A stretch of 64,000 nucleotides of DNA, taken from contig NZ_LMGA01000001.1 in NCBI RefSeq assembly GCF_001427025.1, positions 1,201,948 through 1,265,947 of the forward strand. Reading direction: 5' to 3'. This DNA comes from Mesorhizobium sp. Root554. Lineage in GTDB: Bacteria; Pseudomonadota; Alphaproteobacteria; Rhizobiales; Rhizobiaceae. The stretch's first letter is position 1. Each line of letters begins with the position of its first letter. The notes below the pieces were generated by a model. It saw only the letters and a program-made list of their open reading frames with translations. It was not told where the DNA came from and did no database searches. Below, in pieces: positions 47,944-59,397 of this stretch. The position numbers were made by a program, and so were the translations under genes.

Positions 47944-47963
47944 TACCTGACTTAAGTCAGGTA
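47944..47963 (-). promoter_or_regulatory. Perfect 20-bp palindrome, likely MarR operator
   Basis: TACCTGACTTAAGTCAGGTA, fully symmetric, 1 base before the MarR-GNAT start. It overlaps the SD (CAGG), so a bound dimer would block both promoter escape and translation initiation sites on the DNA. Confidence 0.75.
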
Positions 47964-48043
47964 TTTCGCCATTGCAAGGCTCGAAGGCTAATGAGCGCTA
48001 GGCTTCCCTCATCTCGGAAGCGAGCCGAAATACAATCGCCGCC

Positions 48044-48583
48044 TCAGCCTGTCACCATTTCCGCCAGCTTGCGCACCGTGTTCCAGTTGCGCGAGGTGCC
48101 GACGCCGAACCGCTTGTGGTTGGAGGCGGTGAGCAGGCGTGAATTGGGCGTGGCCCGGGAAAAGAACAGCCAGATGTCGCCGCCGACGATCCGCAGTTTC
48201 TCGTCCGGCGCGACCGCGGCCTTCAACTGGTTCTCCACCTCGTCCGGGACCGGTTTACGCATCACGCGCACCGCGACTTGGGCAGGCGTTGCGAGCGATT
48301 CCGCCGGAAACGGATTGCCTTGCGCGAGTTTCTTCCAGGCGTCGGCCGGGCGCACGACGATGTCGACATGGCGACCGAAGGTTTTCTTAAAAGCGATTTC
48401 GAGGCTCGCTTCGAGTTTCGCGACAGGGGTGTTCTCGGCTTCGAAAACCAGATTGCCGGTGGCGGCCAGCGTGCGGGGATTCCGCAGGCCGAGCGATACG
48501 GCCATGTCCTTGAGATCGGCCATCACCACGCGCCGCTGCGGCGTCAGCACGATGCTGTAGAGGAGCGCGACGTAAGTTGGCAC
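48044..48583 (-). CDS. DUF1697 family protein
   Basis: A 179-aa protein. YVALL...VVMADLKDMAVSLGLRNPRTLAATGNLVFEA and WLFFSRATPNSRLL...HKRFGVGTSRNWNTVRKLAEM are DUF1697 signatures. Function unknown. GTG at 48583 is likely, with GGTGAG upstream; a TTG one codon earlier is possible. It begins 4 bases after the toxin stop and may be part of that operon. Confidence 0.85.
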   Translation of the reverse strand: MPTYVALLYSIVLTPQRRVVMADLKDMAVSLGLRNPRTLAATGNLVFEAENTPVAKLEASLEIAFKKTFGRHVDIVVRPADAWKKLAQGNPFPAESLATPAQVAVRVMRKPVPDEVENQLKAAVAPDEKLRIVGGDIWLFFSRATPNSRLLTASNHKRFGVGTSRNWNTVRKLAEMVTG

Positions 48584-48587
48584 CAAC

Positions 48588-48842
48588 TCACCCGATCAGC
48601 TTGTCGTATTCGGCGTGAGTGCCGATCCAGAACCAGACGAGATCGTCATCCTTCCTGACTGCTACCGCCCTGTAGGTACGGCCGATACGAACCGACCAAT
48701 ATCTGCCAACCTGTTTGAAATGCAGTGAGGGATGGAATGGATCTGATTTGAGCCGTCGGAAATTGACGTCGGCCTGCCGCTGTACAGCTCTAGGCAAAAT
48801 TGCGTAGGCATCCCAGAATGCGGATGCGGCATGATGCTTCAA
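48588..48842 (-). CDS. RelE/ParE-like toxin
   Basis: An 84-aa protein of the RelE fold: helix (FWDAYAILPRAVQRQADVNFRRLKSDP), then beta strands with HFKQVGRYWSVRIGRTYRAVAVRKDDDLVWFWIGTHAEYDKLI, including the Arg-rich YRAVA and terminal THAEYD typical of mRNA interferase-like toxins. It overlaps the upstream 66-aa gene by 4 bases (ATGA), the standard antitoxin-toxin arrangement. Its GC of about 53 % (one line counted) is lower than that of its neighbours. Confidence 0.78.
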   Translation of the reverse strand: MKHHAASAFWDAYAILPRAVQRQADVNFRRLKSDPFHPSLHFKQVGRYWSVRIGRTYRAVAVRKDDDLVWFWIGTHAEYDKLIG

Positions 48843-49039
48843 AGAGGCCTGGTCCGTCCGGCCGCCAATTCGGCGAGCGCTTCTTCAGCGCGTTTGTCCA
48901 ACTTGCCGGCCTTGGCATCCGCCTCGATCTGGCGATCCCAACGCTCTGCCCGGAGATTTTCGAACCATTCGACGAATGCTTCGAATTCCTTGCCTTCCAG
49001 CGCCTCGACGGATTTGGCTATCTGTTCGATCTTACCCAT
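48839..49039 (-). CDS. Putative antitoxin, 66 aa
   Basis: MGKIEQIAKSVEALEGKEFEAFVEWFENLRAERWDRQIEADAKAGKLDKRAEEALAELAAGRTRPL is summarised here as: an N-terminal helix, an FxxFVEWFENLRAERWDRQIE segment, and a charged C-terminus (positions 39-66). It precedes the toxin and overlaps it by 4 bases. No ribbon-helix-helix or HTH is visible, so how it binds DNA, if it does, is unclear. Confidence 0.68.
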   Translation of the reverse strand: MGKIEQIAKSVEALEGKEFEAFVEWFENLRAERWDRQIEADAKAGKLDKRAEEALAELAAGRTRPL

Positions 49040-49080
49040 GAGGCCATTCTACCACATTGGCCCAACCGACGTCGACGGCC

Positions 49081-50721
<1,641 letters not shown>

Positions 50722-50798
50722 TTAACGCTGCCGGACCGATTCCGCCAGAAGAAAAACCACTGCGAACGGTTTTTCCATAACGCGATGCTTGACCGGCC

Positions 50799-50828
50799 AA
50801 AACGAAAGGGCCGGCGGATCGCCGGCCC
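50799..50828 (-). terminator. Intrinsic terminator after the L,D-transpeptidase gene
   Basis: GGGCCGGCG and CGCCGGCCC (9-bp perfect stem) with a 3-base loop, followed on the minus strand by TTTCGTTTT, 23 bases past the stop. Confidence 0.85.
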
Positions 50829-50850
50829 TCCGAAGAAAATGTTCCGATCG

Positions 50851-51987
50851 TCAGAGAATGACGACCTTGGCTCCCACGGGCACACGGCGGTACAGGTCCA
50901 TGACGTGCTCGTTGATCATGCGGAAGCAGCCATTGGATGCGCTGGTGCCGATGGTCTGCGGCGCAATGGTGCCGTGGATGCGCAGGTGCGTGTCCTTCTT
51001 GCCGTCATAGAGGTAGATGGCGCGGGCGCCGAGCGGGTTCTGGCCACCGCCGGGCATTCCATCCTTGTACTGGCCATAATGCTTCGGCTCGCGTTCCTGC
51101 ATCTCCTTGGTCGGGATCCAGCGCGGCCATTCCTGCTTGTCGCCGACAGCGACGCTGCCCTTGAACTGCAGGCCTTCCTTGCCAACGGCAATGGCGTAGC
51201 GACGGGCCGTCGAGGACGAATCGACAAGATAGAGCCGGCGTTCACTGGTATTGATGACGATTGTGCCAGGAGCGTAGCCGCTGAAGCTGACTTCCTGCGG
51301 CTCGAATTCCGGCTTGACCTTGAAGGGCCGCTTCGCCTGCCTCTTTTGCAACGCCGCATCGAGCGCACGGGTTTCTGGCAGCAGCGAAATCGACGAGGCC
51401 GACGCACCGCCCCCAAACAGACCGGCGAAAAGGCCGCCTGTCGGACGGGCTGCATCACGCGATTCGCTGCGCAATTCGCCATTGTTGCCGGTCAGCGCCA
51501 CATTCATCGCTTCCGCTGGCAGCACCTCTTCGCGTTCCTGCTCGACCTTGGCCGGCTTGATCGGATCGAAAAGCTTGATCGACTGCCTGGGCGCGGCCTT
51601 GGTCTCGGCGACCTGCTCGGTCTTGCCCTTGGCTCCGCTGCGCTCCAGTTTTTTGGCGAGGAATGCCTCGCGTTCAGCCTGGGCGCGCGCCTTGGCTGCT
51701 TCACGCATGGCGAGCTTCTTGGCTTCGATCGCCTTTTCCCTGGCAACCAGCCTGTCGGCCTGAATCTTGGCCTCAAGTTCGGAAATACGCGCCAGATCGG
51801 TGTCGGTCGGCTTCTTTTTCCGCTTGAGAAGCTTGAGTTCGGCCGCGTCGCTTTTCTTTGCGGCAACGGTGACGACGTCTGTTTTGACCACTGCCTCGGG
51901 GGCAGAAGTCGGCATGGCTGCGTAAGCCGGCGCACCGGAAACGAGCGCGGCGCAGAGGCCGGCGAAAATGAAGCTGCGAAGCTGCAT
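50851..51987 (-). CDS. L,D-transpeptidase (YkuD/ErfK family)
   Basis: A 378-aa envelope enzyme. Signal peptide MQLRSFIFAGLCAALVSGAPAYAAM (cleavage near 24), then a long Ala/Lys/Glu coiled-coil region (about 40-130) and a Gly-rich part, and the YkuD domain at about 240-378: IVINTSERRLYLV, RWIPTKEM and HLRIHGTIAPQTIGTSASNGCFRMINEHVMDLY. The catalytic Cys sits in SNGCFR rather than the common SHGCIR. It would make or edit peptidoglycan cross-links or attach proteins. ATG at 51987. Confidence 0.9.
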   Translation of the reverse strand: MQLRSFIFAGLCAALVSGAPAYAAMPTSAPEAVVKTDVVTVAAKKSDAAELKLLKRKKKPTDTDLARISELEAKIQADRLVAREKAIEAKKLAMREAAKARAQAEREAFLAKKLERSGAKGKTEQVAETKAAPRQSIKLFDPIKPAKVEQEREEVLPAEAMNVALTGNNGELRSESRDAARPTGGLFAGLFGGGASASSISLLPETRALDAALQKRQAKRPFKVKPEFEPQEVSFSGYAPGTIVINTSERRLYLVDSSSTARRYAIAVGKEGLQFKGSVAVGDKQEWPRWIPTKEMQEREPKHYGQYKDGMPGGGQNPLGARAIYLYDGKKDTHLRIHGTIAPQTIGTSASNGCFRMINEHVMDLYRRVPVGAKVVIL

Positions 51988-52312
51988 GGCGAAGATCCGA
52001 TCAGATATGCTTGTTGCCCACGGCATCGCACGGCACTCACAGAGCACCGGGTGGCCGCAAAAAAGCTATAATCGATTGAGGCAACGGGCCTCAAGCGGCC
52101 CATAGGTCAGGAACAGATCGAATCTTCGTGATCGTGCGGCATTTGCCGCAACTGTGACCAAACAACAACAGCCGGTGGCATAATTCGCTGAGGCCCATTC
52201 CGAAAAGCACGCAGCAATTCTCGGAAAGGATCACGCTTCATCGAGCTGTTTGCCGCCTTTGTACCCTGCGAGGCGATTTCGCCGCGCGGCAAAAAGCTCT
52301 GAACGGAACCGG
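51988..52312. other. 325-base intergenic region with a possible promoter
   Basis: No convincing gene. On the minus strand TTGAGG (52094-52089), an 18-base spacer and TATAGC (52070-52065) form a possible promoter for the L,D-transpeptidase, about 80 bases before its ATG. Confidence 0.4.
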
Positions 52313-52795
52313 CTACTGGTTGGGAACCTGCGGCTGCGCGGGCTGCGCCGCGGGAGACGAGGCGGGCGGGGTAACGCCGGACGCCGGAGGCGTGACCGGA
52401 GCAGCCGCTCCCGGCTGCTGCGCCGCAGGAGCATCGTTGCCCGAGGGCGGCGTCGGCGCGGTGTTGCCGGACGGAGCGGCAGGCGTCGCCGTGCCCGGAA
52501 GCTGGTCGAGCACGCCGTTGCCGCCACCGTTCTGCTGCGTCGCCGGCGCCCGGTCGAGAATGTCGATCGGCTTATCGCCATAGCGCGCCAGAATGGACAG
52601 GATCAGCGACGTCGCGAAGAACGCGGCCGCCAGGATCGCCGTCGCGCGCGTCAGCGCATTGGCCGCCCCACGGGCGGTCATGAAGCCGGAGCCGCCGCCG
52701 ATACCCAGACCGCCGCCTTCGGAGCGCTGCAGCAGCACGACGCCAACGAGGGCCAGCACCACCATAAGATGGACGACGATCAGTATGGTTTCCAT
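52313..52795 (-). CDS. secG: Preprotein translocase subunit SecG
   Basis: A 160-aa protein. Two membrane helices (ETILIVVHLMVVLALVGVVLLQ and ATAILAAAFFATSLILSILA) with RSEGGGLGIGGGSGFMTARGAANALTRAT between them are SecG. The C-terminal ~80 residues are a long Pro/Ala-rich tail, common in rhizobia. ATG at 52795. Located next to tpiA and pyrG, as in many alphaproteobacteria. Confidence 0.93.
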   Translation of the reverse strand: METILIVVHLMVVLALVGVVLLQRSEGGGLGIGGGSGFMTARGAANALTRATAILAAAFFATSLILSILARYGDKPIDILDRAPATQQNGGGNGVLDQLPGTATPAAPSGNTAPTPPSGNDAPAAQQPGAAAPVTPPASGVTPPASSPAAQPAQPQVPNQ

Positions 52796-52949
52796 TGCAT
52801 ATCCCGGCAAAGCGTTCGGCCCGCGCGAACGCGACCGCTGAATTGGAGCCGGCTCTTACAATGCTTTGACGGCATTTCCAAGCCCGCGCCCGGAATATGG
52901 GAATTGACCGCCCTTATGCAATGTTTTTTGGCTGAAGGAGCGGGCCCTG

Positions 52950-53714
52950 TCAGGATCGGTAGGCGTCGGCGATGCCGAGGAAATCGGCGGCCTTGAGGCT
53001 GGCGCCTCCGACCAGGGCGCCATCGACATTGTCGATCGTCAGCAGTTCGCGCGCATTGGATGGCTTGACCGAGCCTCCGTAGAGAATGCGGATTTTCCCG
53101 GCGGTTGCGGCTCCAAGCTTGCTGGCAAGCTCGGCGCGCACATGCGCGTGCGCCTCCGCCACGTCGGCGACGGTGGGAACCAGCCCCGTGCCGATCGCCC
53201 AGACAGGCTCATAGGCGATGATCGTCGACGCCTGCGTTGCGCTGGCCGGAACCGAGCCGGCGATCTGGCGCGACAGGATATCGAGCGTGGCGCCGACTTC
53301 CCGTTCGGCTCGCGTCTCGCCGATGCAGATGACCGCCACCAGCCCGGCCCTCCATGCGGCCACGGCCTTGGCCTGCACCATCGCGTCGGTCTCGCCGTGA
53401 TCGGTCCGGCGCTCCGAATGGCCGACAATGACGTGGCTTGCGCCGGCATCCTTCAGCATTTCTGCAGAAATATCGCCGGTATGCGGCCCGCTTTCCTCGG
53501 CGTCGCAATTCTGTCCGCCGGTATGAACCGGTGTGCGCGAAAGAATTTCCGCCGCACGGGTGAGCAGGGTCGCCGGCACGCAGACCAGCGCCTCGGTCGC
53601 CGCGTCCAGCCCGCTCATGAAGCCATTGCCGATCATCAGCAGTTCGTTGAGCGAAGCGCTGGTGCCGTTCATTTTCCAATTGCCGGCGACAAGCGGGCGA
53701 ATTCCTGGCGTCAT
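52950..53714 (-). CDS. tpiA: Triosephosphate isomerase
   Basis: A 254-aa glycolytic enzyme interconverting DHAP and glyceraldehyde-3-phosphate. VAGNWKMNG (Lys), VIVGHSERR (His), [11 protein letters not shown] (catalytic Glu) and [11 protein letters not shown] are all present. ATG at 53714 chosen from family length. Confidence 0.97.
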   Translation of the reverse strand: MTPGIRPLVAGNWKMNGTSASLNELLMIGNGFMSGLDAATEALVCVPATLLTRAAEILSRTPVHTGGQNCDAEESGPHTGDISAEMLKDAGASHVIVGHSERRTDHGETDAMVQAKAVAAWRAGLVAVICIGETRAEREVGATLDILSRQIAGSVPASATQASTIIAYEPVWAIGTGLVPTVADVAEAHAHVRAELASKLGAATAGKIRILYGGSVKPSNARELLTIDNVDGALVGGASLKAADFLGIADAYRS

Positions 53715-53835
53715 GGCGATATGCTCTCCGGTGACCTGCAATGGACACTTTCACTACCAAAATCAGGCCACAAAGCAATCGACACTGGCCCGGAAGGACG
53801 CTATTGCGCTCCTTCGGGCAAATTCGGAACACAAT

Positions 53836-55728
53836 ATGCTTGGTAGTTTGAGAAACGTGGCGGGAACCTGGGTCGCCAAGGGGCTGCTCTTCCTGTTGGT
53901 GATCAGCTTCGCTGTCTGGGGCATTTCCGGCCGCCTCCTGGGCACGGTTGCCGGACACCATTCAGTCGTTGTTGCCGGAGGAACGTCGGTATCCGTTAAC
54001 GAATACCGGCTCGCCTACGATCGACAGCTCTCGCTCATGTCGCAGCAGTTCGGCCAGAGGCTGACGCGCGAGCAGGCCAATACGCTCGGCATCGATGGCC
54101 AGGTGCTGACGCAGCTTGTATCCGGAGCGGTGCTCGACGAGCAGGCGCGCAAGCTGGGTCTGGGCCTTTCCAAGGACCGGCTGGCGCAGCTCACCTTCGA
54201 TGATCCCGCCTTCCACGGTCCCGACGGCAGGTTCGATCGCCAGACGTTCGAATATCTCCTGCGCCAGATCGGCATGCGTCCGGAAGACTACCTCAAGAAC
54301 CGCTCCCAGGTCGCCGTGCGCCAGCAGATCGTCGAAGCCGTTTCAGACGGCATGAAAATGCCGGATACCTTCATGAAGGCGGTCGCGCTCTATCGCGGCG
54401 AAGACCGCACCGTGGAGTATCTGGTCCTGCCCAAGTCGCTGGTGGAACCCATCGAAGCGCCCTCCGACAGCGCGCTTTCGACGTATTTCGACCAGAACAA
54501 GAAGACCTACGCGGCGCCTGAATACCGCAAGTTCTCCTACGTCCGGCTCGAGCCGGAAGACATCATGGATCTGAGCGCGGTCAGCGACCAGCAGGTGGCC
54601 GAGGACTATGAGAAGAACAAGGCGCGCTACACGACACCGGAAACGCGCACCATCGAACAGCTTGTGTTCAAGTCGGCCGACGACGCCAAGGCGGCGTTCG
54701 ATTCGCTGAAAAGCGGCGCGACCTTCGACAAGCTTGTAACTGCGGAAGGCAAAACCCAGGCCGATACCCTGCTCGGCACGCTGCCGAAGGACAAGATCGC
54801 CGACAAGGCCGTCGCGGACGCCGCCTTCGCGCTGAACGTCAACGAGGTCAGCCCGGTCGTCCAGGGCTCCTTTGGCCCGGTGCTCCTGCGCGTTACCGAC
54901 ATCAAGCCGGAGGTGGTCAAGCCGGTTGCGGAGGTGTCCCAGCAGATCAAGAAGGATCTTGCGCTTGCCGAAGCCAGCCGCATCCTGCTCGATGTGCACG
55001 ATTCTTATGAAGACGCCCGCGCCGGCGGCGCTTCCATGCAGGAAGCCGCCGACAAGCTGAAGCTCAAGGTGGTCACCATCGATGCCATCGACCGCTCCGC
55101 GCGCAAGCCGGATGGCGCGGTCATCGAGACCCTGCCCGAATCGGCCTCGCTCATTCGTTCCGTCTTCGACGCCGAAACCGGCATCGAGAATGAAGGCCTG
55201 ACGACCGCCGACAATGGCTATGTCTTCTATGAGGTCAGCGGCATCACCCCTGCCCGCGACCGGACGCTGGATGAAGTGCGCCAGAAGGTCGTCGCCGACT
55301 GGACCGCGGCGGAAACGTCCAAGCGGCTTACCGCCAAGGCGGAAGAACTCGAAAAGCGGGCCAAGGACGGCACGGCCCTCGACGCCATCGCCGGCGAGCT
55401 CAAGCTCGAAAAGCAGACCAAGCGCGGATTGAAACGCGAGGCCGACGACGCCGACTTCGGCAAGGACGGCACCGCCGCCATGTTCGGCGTCGGCGAAGGC
55501 GGCACCGGCGTCGTGGCGGCCCCGACGGGCGAGGCCAAGATCCTGTTCAAGGTGGCGGAAGTCTTCGAGCCGGCCGGCGCGGACGCCAGCACCGTACCGG
55601 CGGAAGCACAGAAATCCTTCGCCTCCGGCCTGTCGGACGATCTGCTCGATCAGTTGGTCGCGCAGTTGCAGACGCAGTACAGCGTGCAGATCGACCAGAC
55701 CGCGATGACCCAGGCGCTCGCCCAATGA
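53836..55728 (+). CDS. ppiD: PpiD-like periplasmic folding factor
   Basis: A 630-aa protein. One N-terminal membrane helix ([16 protein letters not shown]), then a SurA_N-type chaperone region with [53 protein letters not shown], and a parvulin-like region around [33 protein letters not shown]. It chaperones secreted proteins near SecYEG. ATG at 53836; the region further upstream is antisense to tpiA. Overlaps trpD by 4 bases. Confidence 0.9.
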   Translation: MLGSLRNVAGTWVAKGLLFLLVISFAVWGISGRLLGTVAGHHSVVVAGGTSVSVNEYRLAYDRQLSLMSQQFGQRLTREQANTLGIDGQVLTQLVSGAVLDEQARKLGLGLSKDRLAQLTFDDPAFHGPDGRFDRQTFEYLLRQIGMRPEDYLKNRSQVAVRQQIVEAVSDGMKMPDTFMKAVALYRGEDRTVEYLVLPKSLVEPIEAPSDSALSTYFDQNKKTYAAPEYRKFSYVRLEPEDIMDLSAVSDQQVAEDYEKNKARYTTPETRTIEQLVFKSADDAKAAFDSLKSGATFDKLVTAEGKTQADTLLGTLPKDKIADKAVADAAFALNVNEVSPVVQGSFGPVLLRVTDIKPEVVKPVAEVSQQIKKDLALAEASRILLDVHDSYEDARAGGASMQEAADKLKLKVVTIDAIDRSARKPDGAVIETLPESASLIRSVFDAETGIENEGLTTADNGYVFYEVSGITPARDRTLDEVRQKVVADWTAAETSKRLTAKAEELEKRAKDGTALDAIAGELKLEKQTKRGLKREADDADFGKDGTAAMFGVGEGGTGVVAAPTGEAKILFKVAEVFEPAGADASTVPAEAQKSFASGLSDDLLDQLVAQLQTQYSVQIDQTAMTQALAQ

Positions 55729-56735
55729 GCGCACTGAAGCCGCATATCGCCAAGGTTGCGGTTGGCGACGTCCTGTCCTTCGACGAGGCGCGCGAGGCGT
55801 TTGAGGTCATCATGTCCGGCGACGCCACGCCCGGCCAGATCGGGGCTTTCCTGATGGCGCTGCGCGTGCGCGGCGAAAGCGTGCATGAGATTTCCGCCGC
55901 GGTCGCCACCATGCGCGCCAAGATGCTGCGGGTCGATGCACCCGCCGGCGCGATCGACATCGTCGGAACCGGCGGCGACGGACTGCATAGCGTGAATATC
56001 TCCACCGCTTCCGCATTCGTCATCGCCGCATGCGGCGTTCCGGTCGCCAAGCACGGCAATCGGGCGCTGTCTTCGTTGACCGGAGCCGCCGATGTCCTGG
56101 CCGCGCTCGGCGTCAACATCGAACTGCAACCGGAGGCGATCAGCCGCTGCATCCACGAGGCCGGTGTCGGCTTCATGTTCTCGCCGTCGCATCATCCGGC
56201 GATGAAACATGTCGGGCCGACGCGCGTCGAACTGGGCATCCGTACCATCTTCAACCTTATCGGTCCGCTTTCCAATCCCGCCTGCGTCGACCGCCAGATG
56301 GTCGGCGTCTTCTCGCCCGAATGGACCATTCCGGTCGCCGAGACACTCAAGGCGCTTGGCACCCAATACGCCTGGGTGGCGCATGGCGACGGTTATGACG
56401 AGATCACCACGACCGGTGAAACGCAGGTGGCGGAACTGTCCGACGGGACGATCCGCACCTTCACGCTGACTCCGGAGGCTTTCGGCATCGCCCGCCACAC
56501 CCAGGAAGAGCTCAATGGCGGCGACGCGGCTTTCAATGCCAATGCGCTGCGCACCATGCTCGAAGGAGCGCCCGGCGCGTTCCGCGATACGGTTCTGATG
56601 AATGCCGGCGCCGGTCTCGTGGTCGCCGGCAAGACCGCCAAGCTCGCAGAAGGCATCGCCATGGCCGCCGAGGCGATCGACAACGGCCGGGCGGTTGCCG
56701 TCCTCGACAAGCTTATCGCTGTTTCCAACAGGTAA
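55725..56735 (+). CDS. trpD: Anthranilate phosphoribosyltransferase
   Basis: A 336-aa enzyme of tryptophan synthesis attaching anthranilate to [56 protein letters not shown] is the signature (GTGGD for PRPP, KHGNR for anthranilate), with [11 protein letters not shown] downstream. ATG overlaps the ppiD stop (ATGA). Confidence 0.97.
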   Translation: MSALKPHIAKVAVGDVLSFDEAREAFEVIMSGDATPGQIGAFLMALRVRGESVHEISAAVATMRAKMLRVDAPAGAIDIVGTGGDGLHSVNISTASAFVIAACGVPVAKHGNRALSSLTGAADVLAALGVNIELQPEAISRCIHEAGVGFMFSPSHHPAMKHVGPTRVELGIRTIFNLIGPLSNPACVDRQMVGVFSPEWTIPVAETLKALGTQYAWVAHGDGYDEITTTGETQVAELSDGTIRTFTLTPEAFGIARHTQEELNGGDAAFNANALRTMLEGAPGAFRDTVLMNAGAGLVVAGKTAKLAEGIAMAAEAIDNGRAVAVLDKLIAVSNR

Positions 56736-56739
56736 CGCG

Positions 56740-57552
56740 ATGGCCGATATCCTGAAAAAGATCGAAGCCTACAAGCGCGACGAGATCGCGGACGCCAAGG
56801 CCCGCGTCCCGCTGGCGGAAATCAAGGCGCGCGCCGCCGATGCCAGCGCGCCCCGCGGCTTCATCGCCGCTCTGGAGACCAAGCGCGCAGCCGGCAAGAT
56901 AGGTTTGATCGCCGAGATCAAGAAGGCGAGCCCTTCCAAGGGCCTCATCCGCGCCGATTTCGATCCGCCTTCTCTCGCCGCGGCCTATGCGAAGGGCGGC
57001 GCGGCGTGCCTGTCCGTGTTGACCGACCGGCCCTCCTTCCAGGGCGCGCCGGAGTTCCTGACCGGGGCCCGCAACGCCGTGTCCCTGCCGGCGCTGCGCA
57101 AGGATTTTCTCTTCGACCCCTATCAGGTCCATGAGGCGCGGGCCTGGGGCGCCGACGCCGTCCTCATCATCATGGCCAGCGTCGATGACGCGATGGCGGC
57201 CGAACTTGAGGATACGGCGTTTTCGCTCGGCATGGACGTTCTCATCGAAGTGCATGACGAAGCCGAGACCGAGCGGGCGCTTCGGCTGAAATCAAGGCTG
57301 ATCGGCATCAACAATCGCGACCTGCGCACCTTCGAGACGACGTTGCAGACCTCGGAACGGCTCGCCTCGATGATCCCGAACGATCGCCTGCTGGTGTCCG
57401 AAAGCGGCATCTTCACCAATGAAGATTGCCGCAGGCTGCAGAAAAGCGGGATCGATACCTTCCTGGTCGGCGAAAGCCTGATGCGGCAGCCCGACGTGAC
57501 GCAAGCGACGCGCGCGCTGCTCAGCCTCGACATCGCCGCGGCGCAGGCCTGA
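56740..57552 (+). CDS. trpC: Indole-3-glycerol phosphate synthase
   Basis: A 270-aa TIM-barrel enzyme closing the indole ring. [15 protein letters not shown] (catalytic Lys), [24 protein letters not shown] and LLVSESGIF are conserved. Starts 4 bases after trpD and ends 1 base before moaC. Confidence 0.97.
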   Translation: MADILKKIEAYKRDEIADAKARVPLAEIKARAADASAPRGFIAALETKRAAGKIGLIAEIKKASPSKGLIRADFDPPSLAAAYAKGGAACLSVLTDRPSFQGAPEFLTGARNAVSLPALRKDFLFDPYQVHEARAWGADAVLIIMASVDDAMAAELEDTAFSLGMDVLIEVHDEAETERALRLKSRLIGINNRDLRTFETTLQTSERLASMIPNDRLLVSESGIFTNEDCRRLQKSGIDTFLVGESLMRQPDVTQATRALLSLDIAAAQA

Positions 57553-57553
57553 G

Positions 57554-58051
57554 ATGGCCGGCGATTCCCTGCCCGTCCCAGGCCTCACCCATATCGGCGC
57601 CACCGGCGAAGCCAACATGGTCGATGTCGGCGGCAAGGCCGAGACTGTTCGCTTCGCGGTGGCCGAAGGGTTCGTCTCCATGCAGCCGGAAACGCTGCGC
57701 ATGATCCTCGACGGCAATGCCAGGAAGGGCGACGTGCTGGGCACCGCGCGCATCGCCGGCATCATGGCCGCCAAGAAGACGCATGAGCTGATCCCGCTCT
57801 GCCACCCGCTTCTGCTGACCAAGGTGTCGGTGGAGATCGAGCCCGACGAAAGCTTGCCGGGCTTGCGCGTGACGGCGCAAGCCCGCGTAACCGGCAAGAC
57901 GGGCGTGGAAATGGAAGCGCTGACGGCAGCCTCCGTCGCCTGCCTGACCATCTACGACATGGCCAAGGCCGTTGACCGGGCCATGGTCATATCCGGCATT
58001 CGGCTGAAGCTGAAAAGCGGCGGAAAATCAGGCGATTACGAGGCGGCGTGA
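57554..58051 (+). CDS. moaC: Molybdenum cofactor synthesis protein MoaC
   Basis: A 165-aa cyclic pyranopterin monophosphate synthase, acting with Moa[16 protein letters not shown] and [21 protein letters not shown] are signatures. ATG is 1 base past trpC; the stop overlaps moeA (TGATG). Confidence 0.97.
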   Translation: MAGDSLPVPGLTHIGATGEANMVDVGGKAETVRFAVAEGFVSMQPETLRMILDGNARKGDVLGTARIAGIMAAKKTHELIPLCHPLLLTKVSVEIEPDESLPGLRVTAQARVTGKTGVEMEALTAASVACLTIYDMAKAVDRAMVISGIRLKLKSGGKSGDYEAA

Positions 58052-59256
58052 TGGCGCTTGTTCCCGTCGCCGAAGCACTGCAGCGCCTGCTGGACGGCGT
58101 TGAGCCCTTGCCCGCCGAGAACGTCGCGCTGCACGAGGCTTTCGAGCGTGTCCTTGCACAGCCTCTGGTCGCCCGGCGTACCCAGCCGCCCTTCCACGCT
58201 TCCGCCATGGACGGCTACGCGGTCAAGGCGGCCGATGTGTCGACCGCGCCCGCCCGGCTCACCGTGATCGGCGCCGCGCCCGCTGGCCAAGGATTTACCG
58301 GTACTGTGGAGCGCGGCCAGACAGTGCGTGTCTTCACCGGCGCGCCGCTGCCGGCGGGCGCCGACACGGTCGTCATCCAGGAAAACGTCCGCGCCACCGG
58401 CAACGGCAACGTCGAGGTGCTGGAGCCCACCAGCCCTGGCCGCAATGTCCGCAAGGCCGGCCTCGATTTTGCCGACGGCGACGTCGTCCTTGAAAGAGGC
58501 CGGCATCTCGATCCCGCGGCCCTTTCGCTGGCGGCTTCGGCAAACTATCCGCGAGTCCCCGTCATCGGCCAGCCGCTCGTCGCCATCATCGCCACCGGCG
58601 ACGAATTGATGCTGCCGGGCGCTGAACTCGGGCCAGACCAGATCATCTCGTCCAATGCCTATGGCGTCGCCGCCGCGGCCCGCTCGGTTGGCGCGCAAGC
58701 CCTTGATCTCGGCATCGCCAAGGACAGCAAGGACGCCATCGCAGCCTTGGTGCGCAAGGCGGTGGCGGCTGGCGCAAACGTCATCGTCACGCTCGGCGGC
58801 GCGTCCGTCGGCGATCACGATCTCGTCCACGACGTGCTCACCGGCGAAGGCATGACGCTCGATTTCTGGAAGATTGCCATGCGTCCCGGAAAACCGCTGA
58901 TGTTCGGGCGCATGGGGCCAATCCGCTGCGTCGGCTTGCCTGGCAACCCGGTGGCGAGCCTCGTTTGTACGCAGCTGTTCCTCAAGCCGCTGCTGGCCCG
59001 CCTTGGCGGGCGGCAATTCGTGCAAGACATCCGCGAGGCACAGCTTGCCGCCCCGATGGCCGAAAACGACCAGCGCCAGGACTATGTGCGCGCCGTCGTC
59101 CACGATGGAGCAAGCAGCCTAACGGCGACGCCTTTCAGCGTGCAGGATTCGTCCATGCTGCGCATGATGGCCGACGCCAACGGCCTGATCGTGCGCGAGC
59201 CTTTCGCCCCCGCCGCCGCGGCCGGGGACCCTTGCAAGGTGTTGATGCTGCGCTGA
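58051..59256 (+). CDS. moeA: Molybdopterin molybdenumtransferase MoeA
   Basis: A 401-aa enzyme inserting molybdate into adenylated molybdopterin. FHASAMDGYAVKAAD, VIIATGDELM-like (IATGDELMLPG), SVGDHDLV and PGKPLMFG are typical. ATG 58051 shares its A with the moaC stop; a GTG one codon upstream is possible. Its product may serve the molybdoenzyme at the window's start. Confidence 0.96.
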   Translation: MALVPVAEALQRLLDGVEPLPAENVALHEAFERVLAQPLVARRTQPPFHASAMDGYAVKAADVSTAPARLTVIGAAPAGQGFTGTVERGQTVRVFTGAPLPAGADTVVIQENVRATGNGNVEVLEPTSPGRNVRKAGLDFADGDVVLERGRHLDPAALSLAASANYPRVPVIGQPLVAIIATGDELMLPGAELGPDQIISSNAYGVAAAARSVGAQALDLGIAKDSKDAIAALVRKAVAAGANVIVTLGGASVGDHDLVHDVLTGEGMTLDFWKIAMRPGKPLMFGRMGPIRCVGLPGNPVASLVCTQLFLKPLLARLGGRQFVQDIREAQLAAPMAENDQRQDYVRAVVHDGASSLTATPFSVQDSSMLRMMADANGLIVREPFAPAAAAGDPCKVLMLR

Positions 59257-59317
59257 CGTCCGCGTGGCGGCGGGCTTGCTGAACAAAACGTCAACACATT
59301 CATTAAACTTTAAACGG

Positions 59318-59346
59318 TTGCGGAACACAACTGGAACAGATAGTGT
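59318..59346 (+). promoter_or_regulatory. Probable lexA promoter
   Basis: TTGCGG (59318-59323), a 17-base spacer and TAGTGT (59341-59346), about 50 bases before the lexA ATG. The SOS box lies in the spacer. Confidence 0.5.
59323..59337 (+). promoter_or_regulatory. SOS box (GAAC-N7-GAAC)
   Basis: GAAC-acaactg-GAAC, an exact match to the alphaproteobacterial LexA target, a direct repeat. Near matches with N7 spacing lie at 59281-59295 (GAAC/CAAC) and 59349-59363 (GTTC/GTTT). Confidence 0.88.
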
Positions 59347-59397
59347 TTGTTCTGGGTTTGTTTTTTCGATTCTGTTCGACACCCTTGGGGGGCCGCA

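Noticed and set aside
52107..52292. 61-codon minus-strand frame between secG and the L,D-transpeptidase
   Set aside because: No RBS and no recognisable composition. It crosses the possible promoter region.
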